From NCBI RefSeq assembly GCF_002994745.2, contig NC_037092.1, positions 66,687,823 to 66,751,822 on the forward strand: a DNA stretch of 64,000 nt, read 5' to 3'. The stretch is from Rosa chinensis. Taxonomy: Eukaryota; Streptophyta; Magnoliopsida; Rosales; Rosaceae. Below the pieces are notes generated by a model, which was not told the DNA's origin, did not search any database, and saw nothing but the letters and a program-made list of their open reading frames with translations. Every line of letters begins with the position of its first letter. Position 1 is the first letter of the stretch. Positions 9,501 through 19,500 of the stretch are shown here, one piece after another. A program made the translations under genes and the position numbers.

Positions 9501-12500
9501 ATTCATGAAAAGACTTCCCCGACGTCTTCATGAATAACTTCCACGAATCTCCCTCCGATAGAACATTGAGAGGGATCTGGGCACGGCACCCCATAGAATG
9601 GCATATATTGCTTTTCCTTGTGGTGAGTATAACTTTAGAATTGCACCTTTGAAGCTCATTGTGATTGGGAATTCCAATGCTCGAGAGTTCAAAACTCTCC
9701 CAAATGTCGTCCAAGATTATAAGCATGCTGTTTCCTCTCATGATCCCCTCCTCCAAGCCCAGCGAATCTGCCAATGTGCCTTGAATTTCTTGCAAGTCGG
9801 GGGCTTTGGATACAACAACCATAATCACATGATCAAAAAGCCCACCTTTCTGGGCTTCTGCACTAACATGTTTGACCATCGTTGTCTTTCCAACGCCAGC
9901 CACTCCATGCACCCCAAGGACAGTGACTTGATCATCTTTTATTACCTTCATAACCTCATCCATGGCTTGCCTTGTCGCTTCAAATGTTTCAAAATTTCCG
10001 GTGGGTGCTTCAAGTACTTTCTCCCACAAATGTTTCACAATGTCTTCAATTAGTTCTATATCCGTCCTACAAGGAAGAAGGGGTCAAAATAATCTTCAGC
10101 CAAATAATAAATCGAAAGTACAAGTCTTGTAATATATGCATACGGATAGTTGGTTGAATGCCACCCAGAGATTCCAGACACTCCTTTTAAAGCAGCTCTC
10201 CACTGGTTCATCTTCTCAATGTCTTGTCTAGCTTCATGCTTAATGAAAGCTTCTCCAAAACCTGTCTCTTCCTTTTGAAATCGTACATCAGTGGGTTCCA
10301 CCTCATAAAAAATTGGGAAAATTCTGTTCTTATCTTTCATGCACTGGAAAATCTTTACAAGTTCATCCAAACACCATGAAGAAGAAGCATAATTTTTTGA
10401 CAACACAATGATCGCAAACCTTGATTCTTCGATTGCCGTTAGGAGATTTGAAGCAATAACCGTCCCTTTTTCTAGTTGCACGTCATCCTTGAAAGTTTTG
10501 ATCACTCTGGTGTTTTGCAATTCACGGTATAAATAGGCTATAAAACCCCTACGAGTGTCTTCCCCCCTGTAACTCAAAAACACATCATACTTCGGCCGAG
10601 GATCTCGTTCAGCTGATGAAGGCGGAGACGCAGCTATCCCTTTTTCAAGATGTTCTTCATCGGTGAATGTCTTAGTCACCCTGGTGTTTTGTATTTCATG
10701 ACTTGAATGGGTGACATAACCCCTATGATTGTCGTTTCCCCTGAAACCCAAAAACTCATCATTCTTCTGCCCAAGAGCTGGTTGAGGACTTGGATCAGTT
10801 GAGGAAAGAGATGCAGAGGGGAGGGCTACCCCTTTTTCAAGCTGGTCTTCATCCTTGAATGTTTTACTTAGTCCTGTGTTTGGCAATTCATGGTCTGCAT
10901 GGGCTACAAAACCCCTGCGAGTGTGTTCCATCCTGAAACCCGAAAGCACATCATTCTTCCACACAGGAGCTGGGTCAGGCTGGGGAGCTGGTAAGAGATG
11001 TAGATGTTTTTAGGGTGGTGGTCAAGGCCATTATAAATTTGTAACACACCAAAATTTAGACAAATCTCAAGAACAGTTAAGAAACCAACAAAGATATTCA
11101 CAGTGATGGAATGTAAACCAAAATAGTGATTTAAATGACGCTAGCAAGTGAAGAGTCATTGACGTTAGAAGGTCATGAGGTGAATTAAGGTTTCAAGGAG
11201 TCTTAAGTTTTATATAGTAGTGACTTGTGACATTTTATCTCCTATATAGGTAATGACAGTTTAGGATGCTGGAAGGTCTAGTAATAACGGTTCTAGAAAT
11301 AATATGTCCTAGGTGAAGCCGATATAAGTTTATCGGTTGTAACTTGTAAGTATGTAACAGTTGAGTAAGAGTTTTGTAATAGAGGTTGATAAGGTGTTTT
11401 AAGAGTCCATATATAGCCTTATCTAGGAGCTCTGTATGTGTCCTCAAGCTGGAGACATCTCCAACAAATCACCAAAAAGAGAGAGAGCTAGTAATTAACT
11501 TACAAGTTCGGTCCATGACATCTCCTGTTGCTTCAAAATCTTCTGTCGACTCTGTAGACTGAACTAGTCTACTGCACACAGCACTCGCAACGTCTTTGAT
11601 AAGTTCTCCTTCATTCCTATTTAAGGAAGAAAAAGGAAGAAGGGTCGAATAAGGATAAACCCAAAAGTAACGTGTAACTCTCTTGTTAAGATAGTTTCAT
11701 CATGCTTACTTGTACTTATCCGAACACCATCCAGGGAGATTGGCCACCATTGATAAAACACGTCTCCACCGCCTGACCTTCTCATGATTATCTCGAAATC
11801 TTTCTTCATGTACAGCGAAGGCATCTCCAAAACTCCCCCTTTGATGTCGCACCTCAGAGGGATCCACATGATAAAAGATTGGCAGAATTCTATTTTGGTT
11901 TTCCATGCATTCAAAAATCTTTGCTAGTTCCTCTAGGCACCATGATGAAGAAGCAAAGTCTTGCGAAAGAACAACAATGGCAAACCTCACCTCTTCTATG
12001 GCGTTTAGGAGATACGAAGATATATTCCGCCCTTTTGGAAGTGGTTCATCATTCTTTACTGTGTTCAGGTGTGCTGGTTTCTTTTGCAATTCAGCTAGTA
12101 AATCGGACAGAAAACCCTTACGTAGTGTGTCCTCACCCCTGAAATTTATAAACACATCATACTTCCAACGAGGAGCTGATTTTAGCTCAAGGAAGTGATG
12201 TGCAGGTCGCCTTTTAGGTTGATCAAGGCCATTGAAAACAACTAAAAAGGAAAACATGCAAGATCTATAGAAAGAACAATGAAGAAATTAACCAATAAAA
12301 AAGAAGACAGAGCAGAAACTAGAGTGAATCCAAAACCCCACAACTAAGTGAATAATGGAAGAGGAAGTATTAACATTAACCGATAAGTAACTTACAAGTT
12401 CCATGAGTTTCAATATCTTCCGTCGACTCAATTTCAATAGGTTTGCTGCAGACAAATTCCGCGATTTGTTGGACAAGCTGTCCTTCTGGCCTGTAATTAA

Positions 12501-13113
12501 TGAATAAGAAGGGTCAAATGATTCTGATGCAATTAAACCCGAATTAACTAGAGTACCCAACTCTTGTTAAGAAAGTCTCATCGATCACTTACTCAGAACT
12601 GCCACATACCCAGCCAAAGATGCTGCTGATTTTGTTCAAGGCGTCCCTCCATTTCATCAGCCTCTCTTTTTGATCTTTAAACCGCTCTTCATGTGCAGCC
12701 AAGGCCGCTCCGCACACCCCCCTTTGAGAGCGCACTTCAGAGGGATCCACGTGATAGAAAACTGGCAGAATTGTTTCCTTATTTTCCATGCACTGCAAAA
12801 TCTGTGTGAGTTCATCCAAACACCAACTGGAAGAAGCATAATTTTGCGAGAGAACAACGATTGCAAATCTTGATTCTTGAATGGCCTCTAGGATACTTTG
12901 AGAAATCCCCTCTCCTCTATCCAAACTAGTTCCGTCGATATCCATGAATGTCTTGATTTCTCTGTTTTGCAATTCATTGTACAAATGAGAAGTAAAACCC
13001 CGCCGAGTGTCTTCACTCCTGAAACTCAAAAACACCTCATACTTCCACCCAGGAGCCGATGATTCAACTGATGTAGGAAGTGATGCAGAGGCCGTTGGGG
13101 ATTCCAAGGCCAT
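6584..13113 (-). CDS. Gene A: triple-TIR NLR with CNL-type NB-ARC and LRR
   Basis: Predicted intracellular immune receptor of 1647 aa. Exons (minus strand): 13113-12593, 12490-12396, 12241-11710, 11616-11504, 10987-10144, 10066-8955, 8378-6710, 6641-6584. All borders are GT/AG and every phase joins. Start at MALESPTAS, conserved in all three paralogues with G at +4. Domains: TIR1 about 24-170, linker 174-206, TIR2 about 231-383, linker 383-421, two half-TIR units 431-552, TIR3 553-702, NB-ARC from about 703, LRR 1073-1629, short tail. Each TIR keeps the WCL-[DE]-E catalytic glutamate (E101, E310, E629). NB-ARC: P-loop GVAGVGKTT near 756-764, kinase-2 LDDIW, GLPK, RNBS-D CFLLCCLFPE, and MTD (1034-1036) instead of MHD. 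The W after kinase-2 and the RNBS-D form are non-TIR (CNL) signatures. No coiled coil precedes the NB-ARC. TIR3 to NB-ARC uses a GTATGC donor where B and C have GTAAGC. Separate TIR and CNL genes are the alternative, but the phase-matched exons favour one gene. Confidence 0.85.
10593..10958 (-). repeat. Two degenerate half-TIR coding repeats in exon 5 of gene A
   Basis: Codons 431-494 and 495-552 are two tandem units of 64 and 58 residues, each resembling the first third of the following TIR3. They share K-[NY]-D, GF.R..[DE] or similar, RG[FY], HE[LI].NT and KTF.D[ED]..LEKG. They stop before the part that would hold the catalytic glutamate. The reading frame is kept throughout, so they should be translated if exon 5 is used. 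Confidence 0.85.
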
Positions 13114-13532
13114 TGGAAACAACCAAAAGAAAACAAACACGGTATCTGGGCAAGGATGCAACAAAAGAATAAAGACAAAGAAGAAAAGAGAGATCGATCA
13201 CAGAAAAAAAAGAGAAAAATTGTAGGAATATGGAAGAGGGAGAATTAAGGGAGTAATAACTTGAAGGCTACAAGAGTGTATATGTGGCTATGTGCAGTCC
13301 AAACAGTGGTTTGGTGTTACTGGAGTGGAGGCTGCAAGAGTGTTCTGCTATTGATCCATAGTGCACATGCTGTCAAAGGAACTTTTGACTGTATTTAGTG
13401 TTTTTTTTTTTCAGACTCTTCGTTCAGTGTTTATTGGTACATTGTTCCGCACCATCCTTCATTTGTTCCAATTGTTTAGCATGATGCATTAGATGCTAAA
13501 GTGGTGTTTGGTAGTAGGCAAGTTAATCTAGT
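13114..13532. promoter_or_regulatory. Upstream region of gene A (5' UTR and presumed promoter)
   Basis: About 420 bp upstream of the start codon match the upstream regions of gene B (22716-23180) and gene C (48990-49530), including a common GTTTATTGGTACATTGTTCCGCACC stretch (at 13428 onward here). No coding sequence is seen. I cannot fix a transcription start. The shared homology ends near 13532, where transposon debris begins. Confidence 0.4.
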
Positions 13533-13795
13533 AGTGGCAAACGGGCCACTAAGCACGAGCACGGCAAGGGCCCGACACGCTCAATAGAGGCCAGACACGG
13601 CCCAAACCCGTTAGTGGACCGGCACAACCCGAGCACGTTAGAATAACGGGTCGGGCTGGGCCTAAGAATATTGGTCCATTGGTCTGACCCGGCCCGAGCC
13701 TGTAATGGGCCTAGTACGGCCCGAGCATGACATATTGTGGGCCGGCCCGTTACAAACACAAAATTTCATTTTGTTTTTAAAAATATTAAAAAAAC
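13533..13795. mobile_element. hAT-like fragment
   Basis: Starts with TAGTGGCAAACGGGCC, followed by many CGGGCC/GGCCCG words, a composition typical of plant hAT ends. Left of it the sequence matches gene B's upstream DNA up to TCTAGTAG. The right end is not recognisable and is presumably lost where LTR-element sequence begins. Confidence 0.45.
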
Positions 13796-14011
13796 TGTTC
13801 AAGTAAAACCCTAATTTGTGTTTGGCCCAAACTCTAGGTTACTTGCTCTAGTGGTAATAGGGTTAAATTAGAAGGATTTAGATTTCTATTCAATGTACGA
13901 TTATTTTCCTTGTATGATTGAGATTCTATGCATTGTAATCCTCTATATAAAGAGGCCCCTATTATCAATGAGAATACACAACAAATTCCTCTCAAATTCA
14001 GTTTCTCTACA
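13796..14011. mobile_element. LTR (about 216 bp) of a Copia-like element, plus orientation
   Basis: Runs from TGTTCAAG to TTCTCTACA (TG...CA). It contains a TATATAAAGAGG box and is followed at once by ACATGTTATCAGCACGA, the primer-binding/leader sequence common after plant Copia-type LTRs. An inverted copy lies at 16135-16349. Confidence 0.7.
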
Positions 14012-15423
14012 ACATGTTATCAGCACGAAGCCCTAACTCTGAAACAAATAGCCAAACCCTGATTCAAGAAGCTAAAAACCTTGAATCCGAATACAAAACC
14101 TTGAACCATTTTCTGCCTCCACCTCACACATTAAAGAACTCGATCCCAGGAGTCCAGAACCGGAAGCCCCACCCCAAGAACCGGCCGAAAACTTACCGAA
14201 CCGGCCACCGGAAGCTCCATACAACTCGCAGCAAATATTCCATCGGTTCACCATCTTCCGGACCTCCAATTTCCACTAGATTTTGGTAGCAGAAGCCCAT
14301 TGATCTGAAGTTTCAGGAATCGGAAAAACAATTACAAAACCGGCCTAAAAAGGCGTGAACCGGCCACCTGAGCTGCTGTATCTTGAACCGGCAGAAAAGA
14401 AAAAGAGAAGAAAAGAAAAGGAAAAAAAAAAAAAGGAGAGAGCAAAAGAAGCCTAAAAGCCCAAGCCCACTGACGCAGACCCCACAGCCACATCAGCACC
14501 CTGACCCATTGCCACATCAGCACCCTGACCCACTGACACGTCAGCATAGGTCAACGGTCAACTGTCAACTGTCAAACCTTCGATCAACAACTTTCCGTCG
14601 ACTTTTCCGGCTGATTTCCGACCAATTTTTCAGGTCAAATTTTCCGGCGACCTATTTCGAGGTATTTTTTATTAAACGTTCCCGTTTTTAGAGTTTTTAA
14701 ATTCAATTTCTCTTCTTTTTCGGGGACTTGCAACCTCCCTTCTTCTACCCCCCCCCCTTTTCTTTATCATAGGGGAGACCAAATTAAGCCGAATTGTGGG
14801 GGTTCGTACTCACTCCAAGCTTGGAGCTTGTAGAGTTCTCCAAACTTAGAGTTTGTCGAGATAAAACGATCGACCACAAACATCATTGTTTCGATCTAAT
14901 CCAACCCCTCTTGGAATCAAATTTCTTGGAAGCGACTACGCTCAGAAATCCCTAGTTTCTTGGAAGCAACTACGCTCAGAAATTTCTTAGAAGCGACACT
15001 GCCACGGTAGCTCCGGTACTGCCACATCACCTCTGGCGACTTTTCCGACAACTTTCCGGCCACTTTTCTGGTGTCTTTTTTAGGCCAGATTTTCCGGCGA
15101 TTGTTTTTGGCAACCTATTTCAAGGTAGTTTTTACTAAAAGTTTCCATTTTTTGAGTTTTTATTCAATTTCTCTTCTTTTTCTCGGGGACTTGTAAAGTC
15201 CTTTCTTCTACCCCCCTTTCTTCATCATAGGGGAGACCTAATTAAGACGAACTGTGGGGGTTCGTGCTCACTCCAAGCTTGGAGCTTGTTGAGATCTCCA
15301 AACTTAGAGTTTGTAGAGAATTTATGATCAACCACTTGCGTCATTGTTTCGATCTAATCCAACACCAAGCATACATCACCTAAGTTCTTTTACAATCAGC
15401 AATAACAAACACTTCTAAATATT
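14012..15423. mobile_element. Leader/internal LTR-element sequence with an internal duplication
   Basis: Non-coding sequence rich in CCGG words (CGACTTTTCCGGC type). Two related segments, about 14662-14910 and 15124-15365, both contain GGGGACTTG, CATAGGGGAGACC, GTGGGGGTTCGT and CTCCAAGCTTGGAGCTTG, so there is a direct internal duplication of about 245 bp. Small open frames (14014-14289, 14383-14691) show no domain I recognise. Confidence 0.55.
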
Positions 15424-15919
15424 GAAGTGAATCAAATCCGTTCAGAGGATAATGTAGCGGACTTGTTTACCAAGTCGTTACCTAAATCCACCTTCGAGCA
15501 ACATGTGAAGAGCATCGGATTAGGAAAGTTATCCGAACTCCCATAATTGTAGAAATCAGGGGAGACCTTGACATCAGGGGGAGGTATGATGTCTACATGT
15601 TCGATCTTGAAAAGTGAAGGACGTGTTGTGCTCTTTTTGCCCTTTGACCAGAGTTATTTTTGTCCCACAGGGTTTTTGTTATCTGGCAAGGTTTTTAGTG
15701 AAACAACGATCAAAACGTCATCACCGAGTTTGAGCGGCACAAGGGGGAGTATTGAAGGATGTTGATTAGTCCACATTCACACACGTTGTGCTCTTTTTCT
15801 CCTTCGACCAAGGTTATTTTTTCCCACATGGTTTTTATTACTTGACAAGGTTTTTGACGAGACAACTTAGAAGCGCATTGCAGAGGCAACACTATTGACA
15901 TGGAATATCCAAAGGGGAG
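15424..15919 (+). mobile_element. 3' end of a Copia polyprotein (RNase H tail) and polypurine tract
   Basis: From 15424 to the stop at 15546 the frame reads EVNQIRSEDNVADLFTKSLP...ELP, the very C-terminus of Copia RNase H (NVADLFTK is diagnostic). The frame is lost upstream, so only the tail remains. Purine-rich tracts AAGGGGGAG (near 15742) and AAAGGGGAG (15911-15919) are candidate polypurine tracts. The rest is non-coding. Confidence 0.75.
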
Positions 15920-16134
15920 TGTTGTAAATGATAATGACTATTCATGCAATAGGCATTGCTTAATGTATGCGATTGATAGACTCGTAATGTATGTGATTGA
16001 CAGACTCGTAATGTATGCGATTGACATACTTGTAATGTGCAATTGATTAATATAGCTATTATGTATTACCTTTTGTATACATGATGTAACCCTATATAAA
16101 CCTCATGATGAGATGAATACAATACAATTTTTGT
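15920..16134 (+). mobile_element. Copia LTR, truncated
   Basis: Begins TGTTGTAAATG directly after the polypurine tract AAAGGGGAG. It contains three imperfect repeats of TAATGTATGCGATTGA and a CCTATATAAACC box. It ends abruptly at an inverted LTR of a different family, with no CA terminus, so it is truncated. Confidence 0.6.
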
Positions 16135-16349
16135 TTTAGGGAAACGAGAATTGAGAAAATTTGCTGTGTGTTCTCATTGATAATAGGGACCTCTTTATAT
16201 AGAAGATTACAATGCATAGAATCTCAATCATACAAGGAAAGTAATCGTACATTGAATAGGAATCTAAATCCTTCTAATTTAACCCTATTACCACTAAAGC
16301 AAGTAACCTAGAGTTTGAGCCAAACACAAACTAGGGTTTTACTTAAACA
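16135..16349. mobile_element. Inverted copy of the LTR at 13796-14011
   Basis: Reverse complement of the 13796-14011 LTR with scattered differences (for example CTTTATATAGAAG against CTTTATATAGAGG). The opposite orientation means the two do not bound one simple element. They are more likely from separate insertions or a rearrangement. Confidence 0.7.
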
Positions 16350-16527
16350 ATTTTCCAATTCTCTACGACACATCTTTTTTCTTCTTTTTTTCCTAGTGCA
16401 GCAGCAGCTCTCTTATAGCCGATTATGCACTTCCTCCCACCTGACAAGTCAATTTGGAATGAAAAAGAAGTAATTGAGTCACCAATTTAGGAGGTGTTTC
16501 AACAACGTTTACACTCTACTTCTCTAA
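16350..16527. other. 3' flank of gene B
   Basis: From about 16376 the sequence (CCTAGTGCAGCAGCAG...) matches the 3' flanks of genes A and C. The homology breaks at about 16371, where the LTR debris joins, so the duplicated flank of gene B has been cut short. Confidence 0.7.
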
Positions 16528-19500
16528 CTAGATATAGACGATTCTAAAATGACTGGAAAGACATTTGGGATGGCTGGAATAAAGAGGAAGAAAAAAAAGA
16601 ACCAAGAATAGAAAAGAATACAGTTGAAATTTATGACATACCTTTTCACTAAAGAACTGAAATGTTGTTTATCATTGAAGTAGACTTGGTTCTTGTTGTC
16701 TAAGTGGTAAGCAAAATACGAAAACTGGAGGCACTTCTCCACATACAAGTATTCCAATGAAGGGCACTCAGTTTCAATAGTACCACCTTCAGTGCAGAAC
16801 CTTGTGAGCACCGGAAGATCTATCAAAGCTAACTTCTTCAACTTCAGAAGTTTAATCTTGCTGTTCAAGCTATTGCTTGCTTCAATGACTCTGTCCAAGC
16901 TAGGACAGTGCTCTATGGAAAGGTCTTCCAACTGACAAAGACATTCAACTACATCTATTGTGAAGAGATTTTTCAATTCCTTGCACTCGCAAATTGCCAA
17001 AACTTTAAGATTCTGGAAGATTACACGCGGAGCAGGACCATTACATATGCTTACTAGTTCGTATAGAGCAGACAATCTCATCTCCCTCAATTTCCTCAAG
17101 AAAATATTTTCTGGATCAAGCCCTTCATCAGATCCAAATACATATTTCATTCCTTCCAGATTTACACAAATGATTTCTTCCAGATTTTGTAGTCTCTGCA
17201 ACAATGTTGATGGTAAAAGTGCATTCACCAAGCTACGACAAGTTTGCACTTTCAAGAACTTGAGCTTGCGTAGAGACCCAGGTGGTAGCTCACCAACACA
17301 TAACTCCTTGAGGGAATATAAGCGGTGCAGATGCAACTCTTCCAAGTTCTCAAAAACTGGTTTATTTGAAACCCGTGTCATTGTGTTGATTATCTCTTTC
17401 AAGTTCTTGCGGTTCCCGTTCACAGAGAGACATTTCAGTGCAAGTAATCTGCCATGGTCATATTCCCTAACGATGTCATTCAAGTCTTCGCAATCTGTGT
17501 ACTCTAGCTTCTCCACCTTCTCTGTCACAGCGCTGATAAACCAATACGGTAAGCTTCTGATTGTTGTGTCAAGAGTCAAGGTTCTTGAAAAACCATCATG
17601 TTGAGGGAGCGCCACGCAAGGGACGTGTCTGCTGATGCATATATCAAATTCTGCCCAATTCGGCATGTACTCAACACTTTTAGGCAAGCATGCGGCATCA
17701 GATATGTAAACTTCCAAAATGTTTAAATCCAACAAGCCAGTCAACTCATCAAAGTCAGCATTGGTTTCTTCATCAACTGCATCCTCAATTTTACTTCCCC
17801 ACTTCCCAAACTGAAATTTCATGTGCAGTTCTTCCAATCTATACAACCTTGATATCACTTTAGATGGGATAGTTTCAAGATATCTACCAGTGACATCCAA
17901 CATCCTTAGACTGGTCAAATCTCCTATTTGTTTTGGAAATTTCTTAAGAGGAAGTTCTCTCATACTAAGAATCTTAAGTTTCTTATTAAGTTTTCCTAGA
18001 ACGGATATGTTACTTAAATTTTTGCAAGAATCCAAATTCAAAGTTTGGAGGTTGGTTAGGAAACTGAATGATGAAGGTAGTGACGAAACACCAGTGAAGC
18101 TAAGATCAAAGACCCTTAGCGGATTAGGACTTTGCAAAAAGGTTTCTGGGATGTCACATATTCCGGCATTACTTTGTAGCAATAAAATTTGGAGTTTTGA
18201 ACATACCAAATATTCGGGAAGCTTGTGAAGCTTGTTTCTCATGAGTGAGATTGTTGAGTAGGCTTCATGGGTTTCATTCCAGTTCCTGGAAGTGATTTCT
18301 GAGACACAAATGACATGGAATTTGTTAAGCAAAATCCCATCAAAACACAAACATGAATCGTCTCCAAATTTAATTAAACCCAAACAAATAAGCAAAGCAA
18401 TCAATAATTCAATATTAATATGGAGAGAACTTGTGTGACTAAAAGAATTACCGACTTCAGCTGTTCAACAAGTTTTATGTCAAAGACTCAAATAGTAATC
18501 TGGATCCTTTACTTATATTTATCCCCCTGGTAATTAAGCTTTTTACCCTCCATCAATGTAGGAAATTTTACTTTCCTTAAACGATAGAAATGGTAGAAAA
18601 GCAAGTGGACGAGCTATGTTGGTGAGTATGGGCTACAGTATGCAAATAGGATCTGAAACTAATATGATGTACAAGATAAATTCATATTAAACGGTTTAAA
18701 CGCTGGGAAGTGTCTATCTGCAGAATATATAGAAGTAAATTCAGGTAATCCTAATTGATCACTGAATGGGCGATGGTACAGCAATGAAACCGACAATGAG
18801 GACTGAAGAAGTTAGTCATGTAAAAAAGATAATTAAACAAAAGGGGTGCAGTGGCATACCTTGCAGCCATCCAGCCTCTGGCCACTCCTCTAGTTCACAA
18901 CCAGCTTTTACTAAAAACCCATCGCCTTCTTTGGACAATGCAATGGACATGGCCAGATTTCGAATGCCATCAGTCATCCTTACGCATCCCTTCTTTCTAC
19001 CGTCTAAAAGCAATCTAGAAACTTTGAGGTACTTGACCACAGAATGTGCTCTATCTCTGGCTTCTTGCATTGTATCATATTGAAACAAACCTTTTCCAAT
19101 CCCATACTTGAGCAGATCTTCAATTGGGATATCATAATTTTCGGGGAATAGGCAGCATAGCAAGAAGCATGACTTGGCATCATCAGATGCCAATGAATGA
19201 AATGCGTCTTCCTCAGCTTCGAAGTTGACAGGTGGAGCTGTTTCATTCCATTTGTCCAAGCAGTCATCTCCAAATGCTGTTACAACTGCTTCATTCCATT
19301 CGTCTATGTATTTATCTCCAAGTGACCTTGCAGCTGCTTTTATTGCTTTTGGGAGACCACAGCATTCTCGAGCTACCTTTCTCGCTTCATCATAGGAAAT
19401 GGTAGATTCATGAAAGGACTTCCCCGACGTCTCCATGAATAACTTCCAAGAGTCTTCCTCTGACAGAACATTGAGAAGGATCTGGGCGTGGCACCCCATA

